NCBI GenBank assembly: GCA_963989245.1
Contig: OZ022344.1
Location: 5,299,680-5,363,679, forward strand
DNA from: Nansenia antarctica
Taxonomy: Eukaryota; Chordata; Actinopteri; Argentiniformes; Microstomatidae
Length of the DNA: 64,000 nucleotides
Direction of reading: 5' to 3'
Below, piece after piece: positions 45,217 to 57,430 of this stretch. The position numbers and the translations under genes are program-made. Below the pieces are notes generated by a model, which was given only the letters and a program-made list of their open reading frames with translations, did no database searches and was not told the DNA's origin. Position 1 is the first letter of the stretch, and every line of letters begins with the position of its first letter.

Positions 45217-46464
45217 AGATACATCCAATCTACTCGGATAGCTTCTGTTTCCGGGTTGTTTCGTCCTGCCGCTTTGCGTTATTATTAGTAATAATAATAA
45301 CCTTTATATGTATAGCACTTTTCCTGAAAACGTTTCAGCTATAATATATTAATTCATCAAATTATTCATTCAGATTGGCTGCTCACTCCCCTTCCCTTTT
45401 TGAAATAAATTATTGTATTTTATCTTTACCTTTTCTTTTAACTGTTTTCCCCAGCTTTTATATTCATTCTATGCTTGACTTGTATATGTTTTTATATATG
45501 TTTTTATATTCACCTCGAGTGTGATATTGCTTTTATACAACAGTTCTACAGCGCCATTTATTAGTTAACAGTAATAAGCAACAACATATTATGATTTGTT
45601 TGTTTATTTAATCATTTATTTTGGCTCCACAAACAAAAAGTTCCTAGTAACCTGAACACAAACATCCGCAGGCTAGCTACTTTGTATCGTCTACATTTAT
45701 CTGTACGTTTTCATTTATTGTGCAACCAGTGAATATTATGACTCGGTTGAGAGTCGCTTTGGTGGTGAATGTGTGAATGCGATTCAGACGAGTTGACATC
45801 AGATAATAGGCTACATTGCTCCATTGTTTCCTGTTCTCGGTGGATGGTCTCCAGTAACCTTTTAGCAAGCTTACAGATATGAATAAACATTGGAGAAAGC
45901 ACATTTGATGCATTTGATTTGAGTATTTTGCATGAAATCTCATAAATACATTTTTTTCTGGGATTTTGGCATTTCAGGCACGAAGGAGTTAATATCTGAA
46001 AATGCTCAAGGGATATCACTGGGCACCCTCCTGTATTTTGAAGAGGTACCCCCAAGCAACAAGAAACAGCAGAGAAACAACTCTTACCAGTTGAACAAGG
46101 TTCAACCCCATGGCTCTGACTATGTCTCTGTGTCCCTTATTGTGGTACTTACTAATGTTGTATGTATTAGCTGGTGTAAATAGGTTAGAAAATAAAGAAC
46201 ATTTAAAAGTAAATTACTTCGTAATTACATACATACATAATCAAATAAGGCATTACTGTCTAACAAAGACAAGCCGACCACACAGCATGGTGTCTCAGAG
46301 AGAGAGGGTTTCCATGGGCTTCAGGCAGGGCATGGTGGTTCTCTATGGGTTAATCTGAACTCCTGGCTGTGCTTTAGCGAAGGGACTTCAGAACAGATGG
46401 TGACAGTGTTGACAGAGCCTGAAAGGGCTTCAGCTGTACATGGTCTATCACCTATCCAGACGGA
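45217..46464. other. Intergenic, no gene recognised
   Basis: 45285-45350 carries an ATAATAATAACCTTTATATG piece also seen at 54545-54620. The remainder is AT-rich with short open frames lacking recognisable motifs. Confidence 0.5.
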
Positions 46465-46714
46465 TTAGCCCTGTTTAGCATACAATGGTTGCATGGTTGT
46501 GTCACAAGGGTAGGAGGTTGAGCGTGCCTTGGCATAGACCTTGAAGGGGTAGGGTGTGCGTGTGGTTCCCACGATTCCCTCCAGACTCAGCTCCACCCCG
46601 CCCAGCGTGGAGAAACTGAACTTCTGGAACAGGCTGACGAAGAAGAGGAACAACTCCATCCTGGCCAGGCCTTCCCCCAGACACACACGCTTACCTGGAG
46701 GAGGGACGCATGGG

Positions 46715-46767
<53 letters not shown>

Positions 46768-49272
46768 TTACCTGGCGTAGAGCCTGAGAGGGAATTCAGG
46801 TATGTCCCGACTTCTCACAATGCCCACAACTTAAGCCTGGTACACACATAACGATCTAAATCTTAACAGATTTTTTATCTGAGAGAGACCCCACACATGA
46901 AGATAAAAAATCATGGATTGAACAGTTTTGATCGTATTGTGTGTGGTGTAATCTGATAGTCCCAATAGAGCACACCACATACATAAAGATCTGATCTACG
47001 ACAGTCTAGAATCACGTCCCCCCAAGCCAGAAATCTCACGTGATCAGGGTAGTAGTACCCTGACTGACCTGTACAAGGCAGCCATGTGCGACAGGGCAAA
47101 TAAAGTGCCGAAGAACGAAAAGAAGAAGATGCGTCGCTTCTTGATTGGCTACATTCCATGCCACGTCACAATCGGACACGCGAGCAGTGTTGCCAGATGG
47201 GGCAGGTTTTTATTTTATTTTACAAACATCATTGGCAACAGACATACAGTTTAGGGGGCAGGAGATGGGCACCTGCCCAATAGTAATTAGCGTTTTTCTG
47301 ACAATATAGATTTCGGGCTGGCTTTTGGTGCATTTAGCGGTTTTAAACTGTGGTTAGGCTGGAAATTGTCAATCTGGCAACCCTGATCGCAAGTTGTCCG
47401 TTTCGCCCACACACAAGAGGACTTTTGATCTGCTCGGAGAATGGTCGGGGCCGACAATCGTAAATATTGAACACATTTAATATTTACGATCGTCGGCCCC
47501 GACCATTTTCCGAGCAGATTGTCGGGAGAAATTGACTCTTAACACACCTCACACCACAGGATAATCTTTAGACCAATCCGATAATCGGGCGTTTGCTGTC
47601 CTTAGTCGGAAGGGGGGAAATCGGGCCAAAATCAGCCAGATTATCTTTATGTGTGTACCAGGCTTTAGCTGAGGGTCAGGTTTCAGGTCAAGGGTGTGAT
47701 AGGGTTACCTGCAGAGAAGGGCAGGAACGCATCTCTCCTCACAAACTTGCCATCCGAATCCAGGAAGTGCTGTGGGTTGAAGTCATCTGGGGTCTCCCAC
47801 TCTGTCTTATCAAACAGCACAGAGGTCAGGATGGGCATCAGGGATGTTCCCTAAATACAACATAGAAAGGAAACAACTCACAGCCCAAACACTGGATTAC
47901 ATTTACACTAGATCATCTCAGAAAGATCAACCTCCCAGATGATCTAAGAGGGTAGGGTTAGGGTTAGTGCATGGTGGCGTAGCTGGTTTAGATCAGTAGT
48001 TTAATTTAGTGCAAGCGCTTAGTGCCAATGCAGGTGGGGGAGGTGGTGGTGTGTCTGAAATATTATTCAGTACAACTGATGACAACGATGCATGGCACTT
48101 GACCTACTCATCATCACCTATTAGCATTGCACAATATCTAACCTGCTATTACACAATATCTAACCTGCTATTACACAATATCTATCACACATGTACGTTT
48201 GGTTGGATTATTCAGCCCACCTACATTCCATCCTGTGACTGATATTATTTAGCAATGTTGTGTTGTCTATTGCTTGTAACATTATGTAATCAGATACAAA
48301 CATGAGTATATTTCTTTTAGTTTTAACCCCAAAAGATACTTCACCATGTTTAACCTCACATTAAAATATAACAACAAAAAACACCCAAAACAAAATCTTA
48401 ATTGTTAGAAGAAAAAGCGACACATGCATTCTAATCTGAATTGAACAGGAAACCGCACAGGGCAGTTTCAAAAAGGTTCAAAAACTGGTTTAAAACATAA
48501 AAAATAAACCACGGTCCGTAGATGCCACTGACTAGTCTGAGTACTAACTGACCTTGGCTCCAGTTTAAATGGAGCAGAGATATTGCATTGCACAATATGT
48601 AACCTGCTATTACACAATATATATCACATGGTTACTGCAAACAGGGAAACTCCAGGAGGAACACAGACAGCACTGTCTGGCACATTGCATGGATGTTGTG
48701 TGTTTCTGCATAACCAGACAACACGCACACACTCGCATGCACACACACACACACCTTTGGTATGAAGTATCCCCCCAGCGTGGTATCTTTTTGGGCCATC
48801 CTGAGTCCGTTGAGGGGTACAATGTTGCCCATCCTCTGGGTCTCGTGGATGACAGCGTCAGTGTAGGGCATGTTGAGTCTGTCGGCCATATTGGGCTGGC
48901 GGGACTGTCCAATCACACTGTCTATCTCAGCCTGGACCTTCTCTGTGTGGTACAACAAAGGGCTTGTACAAAGAAAGAAAACTATAATGGTCGCGAGAGA
49001 AACCGACTTGGCAGATGGCATTGTGGTCAGGATTGGGTCAGGGTTCAGGTGGTGTGGAGGTCAGACTCACCCTGGATGTGAGGGTACTTGATGAGGAAGA
49101 TGAGGGCCCAGAGTAGGGTGGTAGAGGTGGTCTCAGTACCGGCCAGGAACATGTCCAGAGAACACAGCACAAGGTTGGCTTCGTCAAAACCCATCTCAGG
49201 GTGACCTTTATGCTGCCAGGAGACATAGAAGAATGTCATGTATTTGATAGTAGATAGATAGATGGATAGATG

Positions 49273-49366
<94 letters not shown>

Positions 49367-52300
49367 GGGTCAGTCGGATGGATAGATAGATTACCTTCTC
49401 CATCTCTATGAGGAAAGCGTCGATGTAGTCCCGTGGGGAGCTGGAGTCCAGGTCCTTCCTGTGCTTCTCCACATACTCTCCTATGAAGGCCTCCAGGGAC
49501 TTATAGTAGTGGAACATGTCATTATGAGGTCCTGGGAGGTGCTTCATCAGAGCAGGGAATGTTTCATACAGCTACAGGGGGGGAAATGTGTTTATGTCAA
49601 ATGAAGAACTGTATTCTGTCCTACTGATTCTAGCTTAAAGAACCCTTTGCAATCCCAATTCCTACCTGACCCCACATGGATCCTTCCAGGCGGATACCCT
49701 CAGACAGGTATTTCAGCATGGTCTGGAATTCATGGTCGCTGTAGTCAAACCGCCTCCCTAACACCATCTGGCAGATGATATTGGACACAGCATTGTTGAA
49801 AAGAGATGCCGGGTTGAAGGGTTCACCTGTGAAAACATGTCATTTATTTTCTTAATTTTCTTTTAGATTCTCCTCTACCCCCTCCCGTTCTCCTCATCTT
49901 CCATACCTCTCTCCTTCTCTCTACCCCCTCCTTGTCTTCCTCCACCACCTACCTCTCTCCTTCTCTATCTCCTCCTGGAGGCAGCGGGTCTCCTCACAGA
50001 TGTTCTGCTCCAGAGAGCTCTTTCCCATGCCGAAGCTGCGAAGGGTGGACATTGCGAAGCGCCGCTGGTTCTTCCACACCTGACCATTACTCATAAAGAG
50101 GCCCGCTGTGGGGAGAGAGAGAGCACAGTAGAGAGAGTATGAACAGGAGCTGGAATAGAATGAAATCTATTGATTATCACTGGCAATTTAATTCTGACCA
50201 TCTTTATTTGAGAAAAAGATATTGGTGTCATCAGAAAATAGGACAAAAAAAACAACTAAAGCTTCAAGAGATTCATGAGATTCAAGAGATTCATGTTAGA
50301 AAAATGAATGGGCCAAGGATAGATCCTTGCAGTACCCCAGGTGTTACAAACCAATATTTGGATACTGTCCCATTCCAGGAGATAATCTGTTTATCATTGA
50401 GTGTGTGATATGATCATTATGACACCGGGTGAGTCAGTGAGTGAGAGAGTGATTCACCTGAATGCCCTGGGGGGGCGAACCTCGCAGCTATGTGGCTGAA
50501 GGGGCGGTCCACAAAGTTCTCGGCCTGTGTCACCAGGGCTTCCTTCACCATCTTATACCCCGACACAAACACCATCTTGTTTCGGCCCAGAGTCACATTG
50601 AAGACGTTTCCATAGACTTGGGTTAGCTGTGGAGACCAGGATCATGAATAAGCCCCCTTTTGTCTAGCTTGTGACTCAGTTGGCATACAGTACTGTCTCA
50701 GGACATTGTTTACCAAAAGAATACTAATCAATATAGTCTAGTGCGCACTATGGTAGTGAGAGTGTAAACCGACACAGTATCAGTGATGCCTATCTTGCAG
50801 GGTTTTTCCCGGCTCAAAATAAGGCATAGGTGGTAAAAGTGTAGCTGAAGCACACGCGTGTGATTTTTGTGTAGTTTTTTAGAAATGTTAACTTAAGCGG
50901 GCCTAAGCCTTTTCAATGGTGGTTATGTAATGCCTAGGGCCCAGTAGTTCAAAACGTTTAATCCCTATCTGATCGGGGATTAGGATTAGGGATGCTCCGA
51001 TCTGGATTTTTGGGGCCGATACCGATCACCGATTTTTTTCCTCAAGATCAACCGATACCGATACCGATACCGATTTTTTTTTAAATACATAACTGTAGGC
51101 CTACTGACTGGATAGCCTACATATTTTTTGCTTTTTAGACAAAAGTTTTGATCCATTAGGCACCAAGCAAACGCAGACCCATTTTTATGGCATAGTAAAG
51201 GTCTGGCCTATCACCCAGTTAGGGCCTGAAGCCCAAGTCAGTTGATATGGCTGTATAAAAGACATCATAAACGTGGCCTTCATGGTTTACATACTGTTAC
51301 GTCCTCCTATGTTTTCTGTTCAGTTATCTGTCTTCCCCAGGAAAAAAAAAGCAAAAAAAAAGAGTCATTTGGAGTGAAATCGGCCGATTTAAATCGGTGG
51401 CCGATAAATCGGAGCATCCCTAATTAGGATCACTTTGATATCCGATCAGATCAGGAAATCAAATCCAAGCCTTAATCTGGATCAAATCTTCAAAAAGGGT
51501 CCAAAAACACAGGATTGGGATCAGTTTGATGCCAAAAAAATGTATTATCTTGATCCCACCAGAGGGGTGGATTTCCAGGTGATTACCAGAGCAAAATGTA
51601 CTATACAATTTATTTAAAAATATGTTTCAATATAAATAAGATGGCAGTTTGTTAACTGAAGTAATACACAATTTTTAGCAAATACATTTTATTTTTCATT
51701 TTTTGGTCACGTTTGTGGTGGCCTATTTTGTTTTCAACCAAATGTTGATGACATGAATGTTCATGCTCATAAAAGTATCAACAAAGATTGTCAATCACAA
51801 ATGTAATTTAGATTAAAGAAAAAAGGTCTTCAAAAAAAAAAAGTCCATCATCTGTCATCACCTTTCAAAAGTAATTGCGGACAATAGCATCTTGCATTGC
51901 AATACCACTCAGTCTCTCATTTAGAGGGAAATCCATAGGTGGGCCTAGATCATCAGCAGGTGCAAGGGGCTCTGGGGGATCATGGATGTCAGAGAGGGGG
52001 ACTCTGCGATGGACAGGATATTGTGTAGCACAATACAAGCCAGTGTTATGCGGCATGGTCGTTGGGGTTCCACTCTCAGATAGTTGAGGCATGCAAAACA
52101 CCTCTTCAGTACTCCATTATGATTTTATGTCCTTTATGTATTTTTATATTATGTATATAAAAATATAATTAGACATTATAGATGTCTCTGCAATGTGGTC
52201 TCTTGTCTTCCTTGTATTCTTTTTCATATCCACTAGATCGGTAGGATTAAAGCACTGATATTCAGGATCTAGTAATCTTGAAAAGTCTGAATCTGGATCT

Positions 52301-52671
52301 GGATCCTGTCCTGAATTGCTTTGAAATACTGGGACAAAATCTGGCCAAGTTGTCTGATCCTGGATCACAAAAAACAGGATTTCAATATCTGATCGGATCT
52401 GATTGAGATTAAAAGTGTTGAACTACTGGACCCAGATGATTACTATAGTTTAATCCCGCCCAGTATATGTGTAGCTGCTTACCTTGGATAGTTCAATTTG
52501 AGGCTGTTTGCTGTCGATGAACACATTTCCCACAAAGGGAAGAGCCAGTGGTCCGGGAGGGTAGTTGGGTGGATTCCTGTTTTTGAGGAAATCAGCAATG
52601 AGGAGGAAGACAAAACTGAACAGGAGAATTCCCTTGAGGTCGAGCCACAGCCAGAGAGCATAGAGCCACAT
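46465..52671 (-). CDS. Cytochrome P450 family 2 (CYP2J/2N/2P/2AD-like), complete, nine exons
   Basis: Exons: 52483-52671, 50458-50626, 49953-50105, 49666-49826, 49395-49571, 49071-49212, 48755-48942, 47709-47850, 46465-46694. They total 1551 nt, giving 516 residues plus stop. Exon sizes 161, 177, 142, 188 and 142 are those of vertebrate CYP2 genes. The N-terminal membrane anchor is at residues 5-28 (GILLFSFVFLLIADF) with the hinge PPNYPPGP. The I-helix oxygen-binding motif AGTETT is near residue 307, the K-helix ExxR (ETQR) near 364, and the heme-binding FSAGKRVCLG near 438-447 with Cys445. It would be an ER-bound monooxygenase acting on fatty acids or xenobiotics. Subfamily is not certain. 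Introns 1 and 8 hold nested transposons, but every splice site is intact. Confidence 0.93.
46717..46765. repeat. CA microsatellite in CYP2 intron 8
   Basis: A pure CA run beginning about 20 bp upstream (minus sense) of the exon 9 acceptor. Confidence 0.95.
46835..47663. mobile_element. DNA transposon with GCCTGGTACACACATA termini, carrying a nested MITE
   Basis: Left end GCCTGGTACACACATA, right end TATGTGTGTACCAGGC (one mismatch). Flanks are TTAA on the left and TTTA on the right, suggesting a TTAA-type target. 47185-47385 is an inserted CAGGGTTGCCAGAT-type MITE. No transposase remains. Confidence 0.7.
47428..47519. repeat. Long near-perfect palindrome
   Basis: Arms of about 40 bp (ATCTGCTCGGAGAATGGTCG... 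pairing with ...CGACCATTTTCCGAGCAGAT) around a 10-nt AT-rich centre. It lies inside the transposon at 46835-47663. Confidence 0.9.
47900..48740. other. CYP2 intron 7
   Basis: Contains three tandem CACAATATCTAACCTGCTAT units (48129-48190) and a further copy at 48590-48625. Otherwise nothing recognised. Confidence 0.5.
49250..49395. repeat. GATA microsatellite in CYP2 intron 5
   Basis: About 25 GATA units. It reaches to within a few bases of the exon 5 donor. Confidence 0.95.
50937..52433 (-). pseudogene. PIF/Harbinger transposon in CYP2 intron 1
   Basis: Termini GGGCCCAGTAGTTCAAAACG and, in complement, GGGTCCAGTAGTTCAACAC. Minus-strand sequence near 52000-52065 encodes RPCRITLACIVLHNILSI, whose VLHN motif is typical of Harbinger transposase C-termini, and then GIAMQDAIVRNYF in another frame. 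Frameshifted and interrupted by a hAT MITE. Confidence 0.7.
50987..51422. mobile_element. 436-bp hAT-type MITE with perfect 8-bp target duplication
   Basis: Ends TAGGGATGCTCCGATC and CGGAGCATCCCTA. Flanked on both sides by ATTAGGAT (50979-50986 and 51423-51430). Interior of CCGATACCGATAC repeats, non-coding. Inserted into the Harbinger element. Confidence 0.92.
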
Positions 52672-52699
52672 GCTGAAGAGAGAACGGGAGACTGACCGG

Positions 52700-53190
52700 T
52701 GATGTTTTGTGTACTTTCACCCTGCCTTCAGTAGAGATAGGGATGATATCATGCTTGCTCACACATTATGGACTTTGTTATATAACTACCCTCTAGGTAA
52801 CCGGCAGTCCCGCCGGGACTAATTACTGGAGTACGGGAGTCAGGTGACCGGCTGTTCCTCATTACCACATCGTCAGCCTTCCACAAATACCTGGTCCGGC
52901 CTTCACCACTCTTACATTATCGTAACTTCAGTCTACCTGTTAAATCGCGCTTCCAGCTATTGACATTATTCTGCTCCATCTGTTAGCCTGCATTCTTCCC
53001 CTGTTTTCCCTTTGACCACAGTATTCCTGCCTGACTCCTGCCACCTCCTCCAGCCTACCTGTCTAACCCTCAGGCCTGCCTAGATTAGATTAGACTAGAT
53101 ACAACTTTATTGTCATCGCAAAGTACAAGTACTATACAACAAAATGCAGTTTAGCATCTAACCAAAAGTGCAAATAGTGATATACTGTAG
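52700..53190. other. CYP2 5' flank with a LINE tail
   Basis: 53085-53170 (minus strand TGACAATAAAGTTGTATCTA) is a LINE 3' UTR end. No core promoter motif could be assigned to the CYP2 gene. Confidence 0.45.
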
Positions 53191-53192
53191 AC

Positions 53193-54203
53193 CAGTGGCG
53201 GGCGGTGCATTTCACACCTAGGCCTTCAGTGATGTCCGACACATTCCTACCTGAATTATTCTACCTCTTAATACCATCGTTATGACGCCATGGCTCTAGA
53301 AACTAGACAGAAACACAGTATAACCGGGCGTTGCATCACCTTAACATAGTCAGACAAGTACAACAGAGTTATATTAAAATTTCCGAAGCATTTTTAATCA
53401 ATAAATCCGCATTTACAATGAAGAGTGTTAAACTAACATCTTTAAGATCGCTACATTACCCACGTCTGTCGTCTCGGCCACCATAATAGCGACAAAGGGT
53501 GTCTTTTTAATCTCCATTTTGATCTCTTCTCCCATCACTTCAGCAATAGCAAAAATCAGGTCGTTTTGTATTTTGCCTGACGTCCCAGTAAACACTTTGT
53601 TTGTGGACAGGTGGTAATGTACATCTGGGTTGTTTTCAGCAAGAAAAGAAAGCGCACTTGTTCGTTGAGCTGTAAATCCACTCGGGTGTCCCCAATAAAG
53701 TCCATTCATTCAAAGGTGTTCAAAAGTCCCACATCTACCGGCATAGTTACGCATCTCAATAGTGAATATCAATAGTGCGTATCCAATCAAAAGACGTGCT
53801 GGGTGCTGACATCATTGAGCCTTACAGCAGGCGCCGTTGTTGCTATTGCTCGCCGACTCAAAATCTACGTAGGTTTCCACTAGGAACGCCAGAGGTTTAC
53901 TCGTTCAACGTTAAGTTACAGGTCGTATCCACGGCACGGTTTTTTGTGCAGGCGGGCAGATTTCGGAGCCCCCTGGCAACACATTTTGATTGGATAAAAG
54001 CTCTAACATAAAGGCCAGCCCTCCAAATCTCAATCGGAGACTGGAAGCAGCGCAACCAAGAGGAAAGCTATGAAATGAAGAGAATAGACTATGGGGAATC
54101 ATTAATACATATTTGTGGAAAAAATATATTAAAATAAAATGTATATTCTGATGATGTTTAGGCCAGCAGAGAAGGCCTTGCTGGCCCTGACGGCACACCA
54201 CTG
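53193..54203 (-). pseudogene. hAT transposon (DUF4371 / ZMYM-like transposase fragment) with 8-bp target duplication
   Basis: Starts CAGTGGCGGGCGGTGC and ends GGCACACCACTG (inverted). Both flanks are CTGTAGAC (53185-53192 and 54204-54211). The minus-strand fragment 53428-53709 encodes LSTNKVFTGTSGKIQNDLIF and TPFVAIMVAETTDVGNVAIL, matching the DUF4371 part of hAT transposases. Most of the transposase is deleted. Confidence 0.88.
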
Positions 54204-54204
54204 C

Positions 54205-54531
54205 TGTAGACTCCAATCACCACACACTCAGATACTCACATACCCCAATCACCACACACTCAGATACTCACATACCCCAATCGCCACACAGCTCAGATAG
54301 TAGATACTGTGTATTTTATGCCGTACCGGCTGTCATCTACTGCTACCTCAGGGCCATATTCATGCTATTTCTATTATTTGTATTATGCTACACCATTGTC
54401 TCTTATCTTATTATTAATATTTTTTTAAACTATTGCCATTTTCTTTTGTCGAGGAACTGAACCGAATGTGGAGAAACCGAAGCCTACGCATTTGACTCTG
54501 TTATACTTGTATAATGGGATGTAACAATAAT

Positions 54532-54566
<35 letters not shown>

Positions 54567-54950
54567 GGTAATAACCTTTATTTGTCTAGCACTTTTCCTG
54601 CAAACGTTGCAGCTATGCAACGTATACAGTTATTCAGTTATGAATAATGACCAACAATCAATCAATAAATATATATTTACACACAGAAAACCTTGACAAA
54701 TGTTTTCTTTTATTCACAAAAATCCATAATTTCATGCCAACATTATACATCTTAAACAGTACGTGGTAATTCATATGCCTATAATGTAGGCTTACACATT
54801 GCGTAGTAGCTTAGTTAAGTGAAATACATTGAAGACATTACATTCTACTATTAGTGCTAGCCAATTATTGTTAACAGTAAACTGAATGGCAGTTTCTTTA
54901 AGCACATTCATAATCCCCAAAAGTCCCCAGGTGTGGATAGCCTTGACATT
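54205..54950. other. Intergenic with AAT microsatellite
   Basis: An AAT run at 54529-54565. Three tandem CACCACACACTCAGATACTC units at 54218-54300. No gene recognised. Confidence 0.6.
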
Positions 54951-54964
54951 TTTCATCCCCACAT

Positions 54965-55430
54965 TTCTCTTGGCTGGGCTGTACTGAGATGTACTGGGCT
55001 GGGCTGGGCTGGGCTGTACTGAGCTGGGCTGTACTGGGCTGTACTGAGCTGTACTGGGCTGGGCTGTACTGGGCTGGGCTGTACTGAGCTGTACTGGGCT
55101 GGGCTGTACTGAGCTGTACTGGGCTGTACTGAGCTGTACTGGGCTGTACTGAGCTGTACTGGGCTGGGCTGTACTGGGCTGTACTGAGCTGTACTGAGCT
55201 GTACTGGGCTGGGCTGTACTGGGCTGGGCTGTACTGGGCTGGGCTGTACTGGGCTGGGCTGGGCTGGACTGGGCTGGGCTGTACTGGGCTGAGCTGCACT
55301 GAGCGGTACTGGGCTGGGCTGTACTGAGCTGTACTGGGCTGGGCAGTACTGGGATGGGCTGTACCGGGCTGGGCTGTATTGGGCTGTACCTGTACCTGGC
55401 TGGGCTGGGCTGTACTGGGATGATGATGAG
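54965..55430. repeat. GGGCTGTACTGAGCTGTACT minisatellite
   Basis: 5- and 10-bp units (GGGCT, GTACT, GAGCT) over about 465 bp. The minus-strand Gln/Pro/Ser frame is an artefact. Confidence 0.95.
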
Positions 55431-55566
55431 GACGGCTATGAGGGAGGGGATGAGGACAGCTGTCAGGCTTCACAGTAAAGCATGTCAGGTGTTTCCCACA
55501 GAGACAAGCTCAACAACAACCCTTTAGTCTCCGAAGTACTAATGACAAAATAAATGCTATGATGAC

Positions 55567-55740
55567 ACGGGGCGCCTGGGTGGCGTAGCTCACGTAATCG
55601 CAGGGTCCCTGGTTTGTTTCCGGCCATCGACCTATCCTGCATGTCATCCCTCCTCTCTCATCCATCCTTCCTGTCAAATCTCTACTGTCTCTATCCCAAT
55701 AAAGCAGAAATGCCCTAAAAACCCAAAATAAATATCAAAA
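55567..55740 (+). mobile_element. tRNA-headed SINE with CAATAAAGCAGAAATGCC tail
   Basis: GGGCGCCTGGGTGGCGTAGC (box A-like), a weak B box region, then ATCCCAATAAAGCAGAAATG and an A-rich end. Confidence 0.6.
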
Positions 55741-56109
55741 ACTTTTTTAACCCATTAATATTTCAATATTTTATTCAATCATCTTATCTTAAAAAACAAA
55801 CAAATGTAACAAGAAACAAAGTATGCACTGCAGGGCATTATTCCATAACAAAAGGTATCCCAGGTGTCTTAACTGTCTTAACTATCAAAAGTTTTAAGCA
55901 AGAGCTTGTTCAATTAAAGTAAAAGGAATAGTGCAGCCATCTGGGGTGTGCATGGATCTGGGTTCCTTTTGTGGAAAAGTTCCTCACTGCTTTGCCTCAT
56001 CCTGAAAAAGAGACACATAAAGCACATTAGAATAATGATAATCCATGCTTTGACCGGGCACACTTAGCTGATACAGTATGATGATGTAGTCTAGTCACCT
56101 TTATAGATG

Positions 56110-56213
56110 ATACAGTATGATAATGTAGTCTAGTCACACACACACACACAGCGTGAAACTCTCTCCTTGAGGTCTGACAACAGTTGAAATGATACAGCCT
56201 TGGCTTACTATAC

Positions 56214-56262
<49 letters not shown>

Positions 56263-56324
56263 CGTGAAACTCTCTCCTTGAGGTCTGACAACAGTTGAAA
56301 TGATACAGCCTTGGCTTTCTATAC

Positions 56325-56385
<61 letters not shown>

Positions 56386-56392
56386 ACACACT
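56110..56392. repeat. CA microsatellites inside a tandemly repeated 110-bp unit
   Basis: CAGCGTGAAACTCTCTCCTT and the following ~75 bp occur at 56149 and 56261, each followed by CA runs. The unit lies just 3' of the orphan PR/SET exon donor. Confidence 0.9.
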
Positions 56393-56398
56393 GCTCAC

Positions 56399-56557
56399 CA
56401 GCCAGGAGTATCCACTCTTCACAGCCAGCTCCGGGTCAGTCAGCTCTCCTTCATAAGGGCCATAGTGTGTTCCTACAGCCAGGCTGGGTCCAGAGCTGAA
56501 CACCCCCAGGCCGGCTCCAGGGATGCCTGAGGTCCTCACCTCCAGGCCAGGGGGCAG
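56399..56557 (-). pseudogene. Orphan PR/SET half exon (PRDM9-type)
   Basis: 53 codons: LPPGLEVRTSGIPGAGLGVF, GTHYGPYEGELTDPELAVK, SGYSWL, then donor GTGAGC. This is the N-terminal part of the PRDM9/PRDM7 PR/SET methyltransferase domain and ends at the exon border known in mammals (YSWL). No acceptor precedes it; it is joined directly to LINE coding sequence in the same frame. The following PR/SET exons (with the catalytic Tyr motifs) are not found in 54-56.4 kb. It lies 3' of the zinc-finger exon, out of the usual order. Confidence 0.85.
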
Positions 56558-56559
56558 GG

Positions 56560-57430
56560 TGAAGAAACTGTTCAAGTGGCGTGATGTTTTTGACCTGGTG
56601 GCCCTGTACCGCTGTCCAGAAGGGAGTAGTTCAAACAAGCTGTAAGCTGGATGTGAGGGGTCAGCCACAATCTTGCGTCCTCTCTTCAGTGATCTGGAGC
56701 TATGGAGGTCTGTGATGGGAGGCAGGGGGCAGCCGATGATCCGCTCAGCTGTCCGTACGACTCTTTGTAGCTTGGCCTTGGATCGGGCAGACGCAGAGTC
56801 GTGCCAGACAGTGATGGAAGATGTTAGGATGTTCTCTATGACGGCCCTGTAGAACTGGACCAGGATGTGACGACTGATGTGGAGTCTCTTCAGCCGACGG
56901 AGGAAGAACAAGCGCTGCTGGCCTTTTTTAACTAGATGGGTGATGTTGTTATCCCATTTTAGTTTGTTGGAGATGGTAGTGCCCAGAAACTTGCAATTCA
57001 TCCATTATTGTGACAGGGGAGTTATTGATGACCAGTGGAGAGTGAGTTTGGGCCTTTTTCCGGAAGTCCATAATCACCTCCACTGTCTTGGTGTTGTTGA
57101 GTTCCAGGTTATTGGCTGCAGACTAGGACACCAGACGGCCGACCTCCCTCCGGTAGGCGGTCTCGTCATTATCAGTGATGAGGCCAACCATGGTGGTGTC
57201 ATCTGCGTATTTGATGGTCTTGACAGGTGTGTCACCAGAGGTACAGTCGTTGGTGTACAGGGAGTAGAGCAGGGGGGAGAGCACACAGCCCTGAGGAGCA
57301 CCGGTGTTAACTGTGCGGGGCTGAGACAGGTGAGGGCCCATCCTGACATCCTGCCTTCTGTTGGTGAGGAAGTCAGTGATCCACTGACAGATGAAGGGGT
57401 GGATATTCAGCTGTATTATGTACACTATTT
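56560..57430 (-). pseudogene. LINE reverse transcriptase fragment
   Basis: The minus strand encodes VNTGAPQGCVLSPLLYSLYT and the catalytic YADDTTMV (57123-57425). It continues after a frame break near 57000-57120 as FLGTTISNKLKWDNNITHL and RLFFLRRLKRLHISRHILVQ. It stops at HLNSFF, where PR/SET sequence begins. Confidence 0.88.

Noticed and set aside
54898..55473. 191-residue Gln/Pro/Ser protein on the minus strand
   Set aside because: Composed of GGGCT/GTACT minisatellite units. No start context or exon structure.
55980..56010. Possible further PR/SET exon after a CTTTTTCAG acceptor on the minus strand
   Set aside because: The following codons reach a stop after a few residues and do not resemble any PR/SET segment.
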